NCBI RefSeq assembly: GCF_030252345.1
Contig: NZ_CP126980.1
Span: forward strand, 3,425,501 to 3,489,500
Reading direction: 5' to 3'
Length of the DNA stretch: 64,000 bases
Source: Actinoplanes oblitus
GTDB lineage: Bacteria; Actinomycetota; Actinomycetes; Mycobacteriales; Micromonosporaceae
Shown: piece after piece, positions 16,355 through 24,327 of the stretch
How the letters are laid out: every line of letters starts with the position of its first letter
Position numbering within the stretch: the stretch's first letter is position 1
Notes under the pieces: model-generated
Seen by the model: the letters and a program-made list of their open reading frames with translations, nothing else
Told to the model about the DNA's origin: nothing
Database searches by the model: none
Made by a program: the position numbers and the translations under genes

Positions 16355-17764
16355 ATGTCCATCGATAAATTCGGCTACCAGCAGCAACTGCGGCGCGAGT
16401 TGCGGATTCGCGACCTGATCGCGTACGGCCTGGTCTTCATGGTGGTGATCGCGCCGTTCGGCATCTTCGGCAGCGTGTTCCAGGCCAGCGGCGGCATGGT
16501 GGCGCTGGCCTACGTGGTCGGCGCGGCTGCCATGATCCTCACCGCCTCGTCGTACGGCGTCATGGTCCAGAAGTACCCGGTGGCCGGCTCGGTCTACGGC
16601 TACGCCGGCCGGGCCATCGCGCCCGCCGTCGGCTTCCTCACCGGCTGGGCCATCCTGCTCGACTACGTCTGCATCCCGCTACTGCTGTCACTGGTGGCCG
16701 GCGCGGCGATGAACTCGATCGTGACCAGCGTCCCGGTCTGGGCCTGGGTGATCATCTTCGTCCTGGTGAACACCGTGACGAACGTGCTCGGCATCAAGAC
16801 CACCAAGCTGCTCAACTGGCTGTTCCTCGCCGCCGAGCTGGTCATCCTGGTGATCTTCCTGATCTTCGGGCTGAAGGCGATCGCGGACGGCAAGGGCCAC
16901 GGCTTCAGCCTCGACCCGTTCTACAACGGCAGCACCAGCTTCACCTGGTCGCTGGTGCTCGGCGGGGTCTCCATCGGCATGCTGTCCTACCTCGGCTTCG
17001 ACGCGCTCGGCCTGCTCGCCGAGGACGCCGCGGACGGCGCCCGGACCATCCGCCGCGCCATGTACCTGTCGCTGGCGGTGGTGGCCGCCCTGTTCGTGGC
17101 GCAGACCTACGTCGCCGCGCTGCTGGTGCCGGACCCGGCCGGGCTGATCGCCAACGGCGACCCGGCGGGTTCCGCCTTCTACGACGCGGCAGAGGTCGCC
17201 GGTGGCGCGTGGCTCGCCAAGCTGACGGCGCTCGCCACCGCGCTGGCCTGGGGTATCGCCAACAACATGGTCGCCCAGGTGGCCACCAGTCGCCTGCTGA
17301 TGGCGATGTCCCGGGACGGGCAGCTGCCCAAGTTCCTCTCCCGGGTGTCGCTGACCCGCTCGGTGCCCACCAACGCGATCCTCACCACGGCCGTCATCTC
17401 GCTCGGCATCGGCCTGTGGATGGCCAGCCGCGACGACGGCATCACGCTGATGAGCGCCATGGTCAACTTCGGTGCCATGATCGCGTTCATCGTGTTGCAC
17501 GTCTGCGTGATCTGGGAGTGGGTCAAGAACGGCCGGCAGGGCAACCCGCTGAGCAACCTGGTGGTCCCGGTGCTCGGCGCGGCGGTCCTGATCGCGGTGA
17601 TCTGGAACGGCAACCTGCTGGCCCAGACCGTCGGCCTGATCTGGCTCGGCGTCGGCGCGGTGGTGCTGGTCGTGCTGCTGGCCACCGGCCGCAAGCCGAC
17701 CCTGCCCGAGGTGCCCGGCGACGACGAGCCGCTCACCCCGGCCAAGGCGGTGGAGAATGTCTGA
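16355..17764 (+). CDS. APC-family amino acid/amine permease
   Basis: A 469-residue integral membrane protein with about twelve hydrophobic segments. The N-terminal LIAYGLVFMVVIAPFGIFGSV and the GWAILLDYVCIPLLL region are typical of APC-superfamily permeases. The ATG at 16355 is preceded by GAGGG, somewhat distant. The stop overlaps the start of the acetamidase gene by 8 bp, so the two form an operon. The pairing suggests uptake of a small amide or amine that the second gene product hydrolyses. No signal cleavage is expected. Confidence 0.9.
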   Translation: MSIDKFGYQQQLRRELRIRDLIAYGLVFMVVIAPFGIFGSVFQASGGMVALAYVVGAAAMILTASSYGVMVQKYPVAGSVYGYAGRAIAPAVGFLTGWAILLDYVCIPLLLSLVAGAAMNSIVTSVPVWAWVIIFVLVNTVTNVLGIKTTKLLNWLFLAAELVILVIFLIFGLKAIADGKGHGFSLDPFYNGSTSFTWSLVLGGVSIGMLSYLGFDALGLLAEDAADGARTIRRAMYLSLAVVAALFVAQTYVAALLVPDPAGLIANGDPAGSAFYDAAEVAGGAWLAKLTALATALAWGIANNMVAQVATSRLLMAMSRDGQLPKFLSRVSLTRSVPTNAILTTAVISLGIGLWMASRDDGITLMSAMVNFGAMIAFIVLHVCVIWEWVKNGRQGNPLSNLVVPVLGAAVLIAVIWNGNLLAQTVGLIWLGVGAVVLVVLLATGRKPTLPEVPGDDEPLTPAKAVENV

Positions 17765-18746
17765 GCCGCTGCACCTGCCGGCCGACCCCGGCCAGTACGG
17801 CTACACGTTCGGCGGCCGCGAGGCGGTCGCCTCGGTCAAGCCGGGCGACACGGTCACCCTGCGCACCCTGGACTGCTTCGGCGGCAAGGTGCGCTCGGTC
17901 GACGACCTGCCCAGCCAGGTCTGCGAGTTTCCGTACCTGAACCCGGTCACCGGCCCGCTCTACGTCGAGGGCGCCCAGCCGGGGGACACCCTGGCCGTGC
18001 ACGTCGTGTCGCTCACGCCGGCCTCGCCGGTCGGTATCTCGTCGACGTTCCCGCACTTCGGGGCGCTCACCTCGACCGGGTACACGCGTACCCTGCAGGC
18101 GCCGCTCGAGGAGCGGGTCTGGCTCTACGACATCGATCTCGCCGCCGGCACGGTCCGGTACCAGGCCCGCCGGAGCGACTTCACCGTCGACCTGCCGCTC
18201 GCCCCGATGCTCGGCACCGTCGGCGTCGCACCGGCCGCCAACGAGGTACGCCAGACCATCGTCCCGGACGTGCACGGCGGCAACCTGGACACCCCGCTGC
18301 TCGGTCCGGGCGCCACCCTCTACCTCGGCGTGAACGTGCCGGGCGCGCTGCTCGCGCTCGGCGACGGCCACGCCCGGCAGGGCGACGGCGAGGTGTGCGG
18401 CGTCGCGGTCGAGGTGGCCATGGACGTCACCATCCGGGTCGACGTCATCTCCGGCGTGCCGACCGGCACCCCGCGGCTGGAGACCGACAGCGAGCTGGTG
18501 TCGCTGGGCGCGGCCCGCCCGCTCGAGGACGCGTTCCGGATCAGCCAGGACGACCTGGTCCGGCACGTGGCCGAGCTGACCGGGCTGGACCTGCTCGACG
18601 CGTACCAGCTGGTCTCCCAGACGACCAGCGCCCGGGCCGGCAACGTGGTCGACCCGCAGTACGTGATGAGCGCCGGCATCGACAAGAGGTACCTTCCCGG
18701 GGTGACCGCGTACCGCGGCATCCACGAGCGACTGCGAAACGGCTGA
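17757..18746 (+). CDS. acetamidase/formamidase family amidohydrolase
   Basis: A 329-residue enzyme of the FmdA/AmdA family that releases ammonia from short aliphatic amides such as formamide or acetamide. Family features include VKPGDTVTLRTLDCFGGKV, GAQPGDTLAVHV, the NVPGALLALGDGHARQGDGE segment and the terminal VVDPQYVMSAGIDKRYL. ATG at 17757 overlaps the permease stop. It is soluble, with no signal peptide. A nitrogen-scavenging role together with the permease is the natural reading. Confidence 0.92.
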   Translation: MSEPLHLPADPGQYGYTFGGREAVASVKPGDTVTLRTLDCFGGKVRSVDDLPSQVCEFPYLNPVTGPLYVEGAQPGDTLAVHVVSLTPASPVGISSTFPHFGALTSTGYTRTLQAPLEERVWLYDIDLAAGTVRYQARRSDFTVDLPLAPMLGTVGVAPAANEVRQTIVPDVHGGNLDTPLLGPGATLYLGVNVPGALLALGDGHARQGDGEVCGVAVEVAMDVTIRVDVISGVPTGTPRLETDSELVSLGAARPLEDAFRISQDDLVRHVAELTGLDLLDAYQLVSQTTSARAGNVVDPQYVMSAGIDKRYLPGVTAYRGIHERLRNG

Positions 18747-18756
18747 CAGACGGAGC

Positions 18757-19437
18757 ATGTGGCGTCCCGGACTCGACCCGACCCTCGTTCGTGAGCAGTT
18801 CTACCTGCTGGCTCACGACGAAACCCGGCAGATGCGGCCTCACCTGCATCTGCCGGCCCTGTCCGCCGGCCTGGCCGGCGCGACGGTGATGGATCTCCTG
18901 ATCGCACAACGGGTGACAGTCGAGTCCGGGTCGCTGCGCCCGGACTGGTACCAGCGTTCCTCCACCGGCGACCCGATCACCGACGACGTCCTGGCCCTGA
19001 TCATGCAGGCCGCCCCGGGCCCGCCCCTGCCGGTCCTGATCCGCGCCGCCTCCGGCGGCCTGTACGAACGCACCACCGCCGCCCTGGTCCACAAGGGCGT
19101 GATCGTGGAGGGCCCGCCCCGCCGCTGGCGCAAGGGCCGCGAGTACGCGATCGCCCACGAGGGCATCGCGGTCCGCGCCCGCGCCCGTGTCGGTTACCGC
19201 ATGGAGGGCCGGGACGGCCCGTCCCCGGAAGCCGACAGCCTGTGCACCCTGGTGTCGGCGCTGAACCTGCACGCGGTACTGGTCCGCGGCACCCGCTCCG
19301 AGGTGGAGCCGCTGCTCCAGCGCGTGATCCGGGACCTCCCGGAGAACGCGGCCGGCCACCCGATCGGCGAGGCCGCCGCGGTCGCCGCCGCCGTCCTCAA
19401 GGTCATCCAGGACATGGCCACCTCCGCCATGATGTGA
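18757..19437 (+). CDS. GPP34 (GOLPH3/VPS74)-like family protein
   Basis: A 226-residue protein resembling the bacterial GPP34 family, which shares the fold of eukaryotic Golgi phosphoprotein 3. Marks are LVREQFYLLAHDE at the N-terminus, the LHLPALSAGLAGATVMDLL helix and the basic segment YERTTAALVHKGVIVEGPP. Bacterial members are common in actinomycetes, and their function is not settled; phosphoinositide-like lipid binding is assumed from the eukaryotic homologues. It begins 10 bp after the amidase stop, so it may be co-transcribed. Confidence 0.85.
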   Translation: MWRPGLDPTLVREQFYLLAHDETRQMRPHLHLPALSAGLAGATVMDLLIAQRVTVESGSLRPDWYQRSSTGDPITDDVLALIMQAAPGPPLPVLIRAASGGLYERTTAALVHKGVIVEGPPRRWRKGREYAIAHEGIAVRARARVGYRMEGRDGPSPEADSLCTLVSALNLHAVLVRGTRSEVEPLLQRVIRDLPENAAGHPIGEAAAVAAAVLKVIQDMATSAMM

Positions 19438-19518
19438 CCCGCCCTCCGCACGCCCGGCGAGCGTGCCGGACCCGCGACGACACCACTTGACCGCACGGTC
19501 CGCTTCGGGCGGCGACCG

Positions 19519-19584
19519 CCGATTTCCGGTACGCGATGAGCGCCGCTCCGGTGGCCGCGCGTGCGCCGGGCGTACCGGAATCGG
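19519..19584. terminator. palindromic element between convergent genes (copy 1)
   Basis: CCGATTTCCGGTACGC (19519-19534) pairs with GCGTACCGGAATCGG (19570-19584), one bulge. It lies between the 3' ends of the GPP34 and CGNR genes, where it would work as a terminator for both strands. A second copy with the same outer arms is at 21261-21355. Confidence 0.6.
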
Positions 19585-19590
19585 GTGTTG

Positions 19591-20148
19591 TCAGGCTCGT
19601 TCGCCGGCTTTGCGGGCGCGGAACGCGACCATGTTCATCCGGTTGCCGCAGCGGACCGAGCAGAACCGTTTCGAGCCGTTGCGGGACAGGTCGACGAAGA
19701 TGCCGGCGCAGTCGTCGGCCGCGCAGACCCGCAGCCGGTCGGTCTCGTTCATCCGGATCACGTCGATCAGGGCGAGCGCGGCCTCCACCCGGATCCGCTC
19801 GGCCAGCGGGGCGTCCGGCTCGGTGGCGTGCATGTGCCAGTCCGACCCGTCGTGCCGGGTCAGGTAGGGCAGCGCCCGCGCCTCGCGCAGCATCCGGTTG
19901 ACCGCGGGGACCGCCTCGTCGCGCCCGAGCGTCCACACCTCGCGGATCTGGGCCCGGGCCTGCCGGACCTCACGTACTTCGGCCTCGTCCCGGTCGATCC
20001 GCCCGGAGAACGAGCACGTCTCCAGCAGCCGGGCCAGGTCGGCGACGGTGGCGAGTTCGTCGGCGCCGGAGCGGGAGGCGTCCGGCGCGGTGTTGGCGAG
20101 CACCGTCGCGAACTCCAGCGCCTCCTCCGTGTCAGGGGCAAACAGCAA
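19591..20148 (-). CDS. CGNR zinc-finger domain regulator
   Basis: A 185-residue protein of the ABATE + CGNR zinc-finger family. The C-terminal motif RFCSVRCGNRMNMVAFRAR, together with RVCAADDCAGIF, gives the four zinc ligands and the name-giving CGNR sequence. The start is a TTG at 20148 with GAGGAG five bases upstream; no in-frame ATG precedes it. It is divergent from an EamA transporter, a common arrangement in actinomycetes, and is presumably its regulator, which is inference. Confidence 0.88.
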   Translation of the reverse strand: MLFAPDTEEALEFATVLANTAPDASRSGADELATVADLARLLETCSFSGRIDRDEAEVREVRQARAQIREVWTLGRDEAVPAVNRMLREARALPYLTRHDGSDWHMHATEPDAPLAERIRVEAALALIDVIRMNETDRLRVCAADDCAGIFVDLSRNGSKRFCSVRCGNRMNMVAFRARKAGERA

Positions 20149-20249
20149 TTTGACTCCTCACTCAACCGGGCCTAGCGTCGGTACGTGGCGTCAGGGGCAT
20201 AGCAAATTTAGCCCATGACTCCCTCTCGGCCGATCACGAAGGAGTCGCC

Positions 20250-21218
20250 GTGAAGCTCACCCCGCAATCCACCGGCCTGGTCGCCGCTGTCGTGTCGGCC
20301 GCCTCGTTCGGCACGTCCGGCGCCTTCGTCAAGCCGCTGCTGGAGGCGGGCTGGTCGCCGGCCGCCGCGGTCACCGCCCGGGCGCTCGGCGCCGGCCTCC
20401 TGCTGCTGCCGTTCGTCCTGGTCGGCCTGCACGGCCGCTGGGCGGTGGTGTGGCGGGCGCGCTGGCGGCTGCTCGGCATGGGGCTGATCGCCGTGGCGTT
20501 CACCCAGCTCGCCTACTTCGCGGCCATCCGCCGCGTGCCGGTCTCCACCGCCCTGCTGATCGAATACCTGGCGCCGCTGCTGCTGGTCCTCTGGGCCTGG
20601 GCCACCACCCGCCGCCTGCCCCGCCCGGCCGTGCTGCTCGGCTCGGTGCTCGCCATCGGCGGCCTAGTCCTGGTGATCGGCCCGGGCGCGCTGCGCGCCG
20701 TCGACGTCCTCGGCCTGGCGCTGGCCTTCGCGGCGGCGGTGGGCTGCGCCGTCTACTTCCTGGTCGCCGCCCGCCCGGCCGACGGCCTGCCGCCGGTCGC
20801 CCTGGCCGGCCTGGGTCTGCTGCTCGGCGGTGCCACGCTCGGCCTGATCGGCCTGACCGGCCTGGTCCCGATGACCGCCGACTTCGGTGACGTGACGCTG
20901 CTCGGCGCCCCGGCCCCGTGGTGGGTGCCGCTCGCCGTGGTCGTCGTCTTCGGCACCGCCATCGCCTACGCCTCGGGCATCTTCGGCTCCGGCCGCCTCG
21001 GCTCGCGGCTGGCCTCGTTCGTCGGCCTCCTGGAGGTCATCTTCGCCTCCGTCTTCGCCTGGCTGGTGCTCGGCGAGAACCTGACCGTCCTGCAGATCCT
21101 CGGCGGCGCCCTGATCCTCGCCGGCATCGCCACCATCCCCGCCGAAACGCCCCCGGTCACCATCGAGCCCACCCGCGAACCGGCGGTCCCTCCGGTCCCG
21201 GCCCGCTCCCAGCAGTAG
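20250..21218 (+). CDS. EamA/DMT-family transporter
   Basis: A 322-residue membrane protein with ten predicted helices in two EamA halves. GTSGAFVKPLLEAGWSP opens the first half and a second FVGLLEVIFASVFAWLVLGE motif ends the second, as in drug/metabolite exporters of the DMT superfamily. The GTG at 20250 has AAGGAG at the right distance. It is transcribed away from the CGNR regulator from a shared ~100-bp intergenic region. The substrate is not predictable. Confidence 0.9.
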   Translation: MKLTPQSTGLVAAVVSAASFGTSGAFVKPLLEAGWSPAAAVTARALGAGLLLLPFVLVGLHGRWAVVWRARWRLLGMGLIAVAFTQLAYFAAIRRVPVSTALLIEYLAPLLLVLWAWATTRRLPRPAVLLGSVLAIGGLVLVIGPGALRAVDVLGLALAFAAAVGCAVYFLVAARPADGLPPVALAGLGLLLGGATLGLIGLTGLVPMTADFGDVTLLGAPAPWWVPLAVVVVFGTAIAYASGIFGSGRLGSRLASFVGLLEVIFASVFAWLVLGENLTVLQILGGALILAGIATIPAETPPVTIEPTREPAVPPVPARSQQ

Positions 21219-21260
21219 CCGGGTCCGCTTGCCGGTCCAGGCCCGCTGTTCCACGGACAG

Positions 21261-21355
21261 CCGATTTCCGGTACGCCCGACGCGCCGGCCCCGCCGCGTG
21301 CGTGGGCACGGGCGGGGCGGCCCGGCGGGACGGCGTCCGTCGTACCGGAAAATGG
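21261..21355. terminator. palindromic element between convergent genes (copy 2)
   Basis: Outer arms CCGATTTCCGGTACG (21261-21275) and CGTACCGGAAAATGG (21341-21355) repeat those of copy 1. Inside, GCCGGCCCCGCC and GGCGGGGCGGC form a second stem. It sits between the EamA and GH43 3' ends and probably terminates both. Confidence 0.6.
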
Positions 21356-21381
21356 TGTTGATCTGAAGCGGTCGGTGCGTG

Positions 21382-22344
21382 TCAGTAGACGTAGGGCCAG
21401 CCCGCGGCGTCCCACCCGAGCAGGTTGATCCCGAGCTTCGCCGCGCCGGACGACGTGTAGTAGTGGTAGACCAGCACGTCGGCGTCGCTGTCGGTGAACA
21501 CCGCCGGATGCCCGGGGCCGTAGACACCGCCGTGCGTCGCCAGGATCTCGGTGCCGCCACCCGCCGTGGCCAGTGTGCCGGCCCGGTCCTTGTAGGGCCC
21601 GGTGATCGACGCCGACCGGGCCACCATGATGCGGTACGTGCTGGACGCGCCCCGGCAGCAGAAGTCGAAGGACATGAACAGGTAGTAGTAGCCGCCGTGC
21701 TGGAACACGAACGGCGCCTCGACCGACTTGGAGTTCACGAACCGCTCGGCGACGTTGTACATGGTGCCGTCGGCGCGCTTGCCGGTCGACGGATTGAGCT
21801 TGACCATCTTGATCCCGGACCAGAACGAGCCGAAGGTCAGCCACCACTCGCCGGAGGCGGTGACCGTCAGGTTCGGGTCGATGGCGTTCCAGTTGCTGCT
21901 CGCCGTGGACTCGATCACCTTGCCGTAATCGGTCCAGGTCCCGGCCGCACCGGTGGTGCTGGCGGCCAGGAAGATCGCCGACTTGCTGGAGCCGAAGGTC
22001 GAGGCGGCGTAGTACATCAGGTACTTACCGCCGTGGTAGGAGAGGTCCGGTGCCCAGAGGCTGGCACTGCCGCCGGTGTAGGCGTTCGCCCACGAGGTGC
22101 CGTTGGGGAACGCCTTGCCGGCGTCGGCGAACGCCGTCCGGTCCGGCGAGGTCTTCAGCGTGATGCCGTCGCCGGTGGTGGCGAGCAGGTAACCGCCGCC
22201 GGGCCGCTTGACGATGGACGGGTCGTGCGCGCCGGTCGACCCGGTCACCACGCCGGGGTTGGGATAGGTGGCGGCGGCCGCGGGCGGGGCGCCGATCGCG
22301 AGCATCGTCACGACCAGCAGCAGGGTGCGGAAGCGAGACTTCAT
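21382..22344 (-). CDS. secreted GH43 endo-arabinanase-like glycoside hydrolase
   Basis: A 320-residue protein with a clear Sec signal (FRTLLLVVTMLAIGAPPAAAA) and then a five-bladed GH43 fold. Expected catalytic positions are visible: the Asp of GAHDPSIV, the Asp of NAIDPNLT and the Glu of KSVEAPFVF, with LWAPDLSYHGGKYLMYY typical of arabinan endo-1,5-alpha-L-arabinosidases. The start is ATG at 22344, with an AAGG ribosome-like site; the longer in-frame start would lack a usable signal peptide. The enzyme should act outside the cell on plant arabinan. A LacI-type operator lies upstream at 22468. Confidence 0.9.
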   Translation of the reverse strand: MKSRFRTLLLVVTMLAIGAPPAAAATYPNPGVVTGSTGAHDPSIVKRPGGGYLLATTGDGITLKTSPDRTAFADAGKAFPNGTSWANAYTGGSASLWAPDLSYHGGKYLMYYAASTFGSSKSAIFLAASTTGAAGTWTDYGKVIESTASSNWNAIDPNLTVTASGEWWLTFGSFWSGIKMVKLNPSTGKRADGTMYNVAERFVNSKSVEAPFVFQHGGYYYLFMSFDFCCRGASSTYRIMVARSASITGPYKDRAGTLATAGGGTEILATHGGVYGPGHPAVFTDSDADVLVYHYYTSSGAAKLGINLLGWDAAGWPYVY

Positions 22345-22467
22345 GGGGGATTCGCCTTCCGTGGTGGGGGGTGGCGGCCCCGATCGGGGAATCGGGGCCG
22401 CCGTGGGGGGACGGGGATCAATGACCTCCCTGTGTCGCGCAGTCATCGAGTCGATTCGATTACGTTG

Positions 22468-22483
22468 ATGTTAACGATCACAT
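22468..22483. promoter_or_regulatory. LacI-type operator-like palindrome upstream of GH43 gene
   Basis: ATGTTAACGATCACAT is a 16-bp imperfect palindrome (12 of 16 positions symmetric) of the kind bound by LacI-family sugar regulators in actinomycetes. It lies about 125 bp before the GH43 start in an otherwise gene-free stretch (22345-22660) that shows nothing else. No LacI gene is in the window. Confidence 0.5.
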
Positions 22484-22660
22484 ATGTGAAGTCAAGAAGC
22501 AGGTGGGCGTCATGCGCAGCGCTAACACCAAGGGTTGTTAACCGGGTACTCCGGGGCGCCGGCGGCGCGGGACCAGTGCTTTCCCCGGGGACCGGGGGCC
22601 CGCCGGCGGGTGACTCCGCCGGTCCGAGAGAGACGGGGAGGGGGCGCACCCGAGGGGAGG

Positions 22661-23170
22661 CTAGGTCACCGGGATGCCGTGCCGGTGCAGCAGGCCCATG
22701 AGGTTGTCCAGGAAGGCGTCCCGGTTGTTCACCAGGATCACCGGGATATCGATCGGCTTCCGGTGGTGCGGCACCAGCTGGTAATTGATCAGCTGACCCT
22801 TGCGCAGCAGCGGCTTGCACTCGGCGATCTCGGCCCAGGTGAAGGCCTGCGCCCGGTTGTTGCGCCGGTGCACGAACCCACCGGTGAAGACGTAGTACGC
22901 CTGGGCGCCCTGAATGAAGATCCGGATGCCCATCGCCAGCGAATACACCATCAGGAAGCAGAAGAACAAGCCGACCAGGCGCAGCAGCGCGTAGACCATG
23001 CCGCCGGCGTCGTGGCCCAGGCCGGCCAGGAAGAGCAGCAGCAGGCTGCCGGCCGCGACGCCCAGCCAGGTGCCGCCGGCCCGCAGCGGGCTGGGCAGCG
23101 CCCGGTCGGCCACCTGGTGACCGAGGCCGCGCGCGTAGGCGATCGAGGTGACGTCGGCGGGGGTTTCCAT
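22661..23170 (-). CDS. two-helix membrane protein with PH/YcxB-like domain
   Basis: A 169-residue protein with two hydrophobic segments near residues 33-50 and 57-78, then a cytoplasmic domain beginning YYVFTGGFVHRRNNRAQAFTWAEIAEC, which looks like a bacterial PH-type fold. ATG at 23170 is preceded by AAGGGA. I cannot give a specific function. It neighbours other small membrane or stress proteins but is not tightly coupled to them. Confidence 0.7.
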   Translation of the reverse strand: METPADVTSIAYARGLGHQVADRALPSPLRAGGTWLGVAAGSLLLLFLAGLGHDAGGMVYALLRLVGLFFCFLMVYSLAMGIRIFIQGAQAYYVFTGGFVHRRNNRAQAFTWAEIAECKPLLRKGQLINYQLVPHHRKPIDIPVILVNNRDAFLDNLMGLLHRHGIPVT

Positions 23171-23236
23171 CACGGGGTCCCTTCGGAGTGGACGGTCGCC
23201 CCGGTGTACCGCCTCACCCGCCGCCGGGTTCACCCG

Positions 23237-23698
23237 TCAACGGGTCTGGCCGGCGTGCAGCATCTCGATGGTCTTGGCGACCCGCTGCTCCCGGGTGGCC
23301 GTGCGCTTGGCCTCGGTGATCCAGCGGACGAACTCCTTGCGATGGGACAAGGCCAATTTCTCGTACGCCGCCAGCGCCTCGGCGTCCCCGGCCAGCGCCG
23401 CCTGGAGATCCGGCGGGGTCTCGACGGTGCGCTCCGCGGTCTCGGCGGCGATCGTCACCGGGTAGTCCGCGCCGATCTCCACGCCGGCCTGGGCCCGCGC
23501 CGCCTTGGCCAGGCCGATCAGGTTCTCCCCGCCCATCCGGGCCAGGCGCAGCGGGAGGGTCACCCCGTTCACGGTGACCCGGACCGGGAAGGCCTTGCGC
23601 CCGTCCCCGACGGCAGCCACCTGCTCGTCGGAGAGGACGAAGGCCCCGGCCGGGCCGCGCGATTGCAGTGTCAGCGTCAGTTCCAGTGTCTCCGCCAC
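23237..23698 (-). CDS. YdeI/OmpD-associated family protein with DUF1905-like N-terminus
   Basis: A 153-residue protein. The N-terminal half (LTLQSRGPAGAFVLSDEQ ... VRVTVNGVTLPLRLARMGG) is a DUF1905-like barrel and the C-terminal half (LSHRKEFVRWITEAKRTATREQRVAKTIEML) is the YdeI/OmdA helical domain. Biochemical function in actinomycetes is not established. Single gene, soluble. Confidence 0.85.
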   Translation of the reverse strand: MAETLELTLTLQSRGPAGAFVLSDEQVAAVGDGRKAFPVRVTVNGVTLPLRLARMGGENLIGLAKAARAQAGVEIGADYPVTIAAETAERTVETPPDLQAALAGDAEALAAYEKLALSHRKEFVRWITEAKRTATREQRVAKTIEMLHAGQTR

Positions 23699-23707
23699 GC
23701 TGACAGG

Positions 23708-24013
23708 CTAGCCCCGGTGATGATCGGTGGTGAACTGCCGCGCGATCATCGCGGCGAGACCGACGCCGACCACCGCGATGGCGACCTGCACCCCGACCAC
23801 GGCCCAGTCGAAGGTCCGCCCGGACACCGTGAACATGTGGTCGCTGTGCAGGTTCCACCGGTCGGACGCCCAGGTGCCGGCAACCGCGGCCCCCATGCCG
23901 ATCAGCACGGTGGCGATCAGCCCGATGTTCTGCCGGCCCGGCAACACGATGCGGGCCACCACCCCGATGATCGCCCCGAACACGATCGCCGCCAGATAGT
24001 CCTGACCGTCCAC
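23708..24013 (-). CDS. GlsB/YeaQ/YmgE-type small membrane protein
   Basis: About 101 residues with three hydrophobic segments. DYLAAIVFGAIIGVVARIVLPG is the transglycosylase-associated (GlsB/YeaQ/YmgE) signature, and members are often stress-induced. The GTG at 24013 is chosen because AGGAGG precedes it by six bases; the ATG at 24049 has no ribosome site. Confidence 0.8.
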   Translation of the reverse strand: MDGQDYLAAIVFGAIIGVVARIVLPGRQNIGLIATVLIGMGAAVAGTWASDRWNLHSDHMFTVSGRTFDWAVVGVQVAIAVVGVGLAAMIARQFTTDHHRG

Positions 24014-24073
24014 CGACACCTCCTGTGATGTGCACCCGACGATGCCCATGGTGGCGGTCGCGTCAAGTGCCGA

Positions 24074-24327
24074 TCAGCTCCACTGGCCCGGCACGTAGTC
24101 GCCGGCCGGCTGCTGGATGATCACGTTCAGCCGGTTCCACGCGTTGATCAGGGCGATCTGCGCGACCAGGGCGGCCAACTGGTCCTCGTCGAAGTGCTTG
24201 GCCGCGTTCGCCCACACCTCGTCGGGGACGCCACCGGCCGCGTCGGCGATCCGGATACCCTGCTCGGCCAGCTCCAGCGCGGCCCGTTCCGCCTCGGTGA
24301 AGACGGTCGCCTCCCGCCAGGCCGCGA
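24074..24327 (-). pseudogene. C-terminal half of a split AhpD-like (carboxymuconolactone decarboxylase family) gene
   Basis: The frame encodes AAWREATVFTEAERAALELAE through to GDYVPGQWS, the second half of an AhpD/CMD alkylhydroperoxidase-like protein. Upstream of codon 24325 the homology stops and foreign sequence begins. The missing first half is at 29682-29903. Joined across the shared GA dinucleotide, the two give one continuous ~157-residue protein of the right length for the family. Without the first half there is no CxxC active site and no start codon, so this copy is dead. Confidence 0.85.

Noticed and set aside
22535..24028. Plus-strand 497-residue frame
   Set aside because: Antisense to three recognised minus-strand genes (PH-like, YdeI and GlsB), with shadow-type composition.
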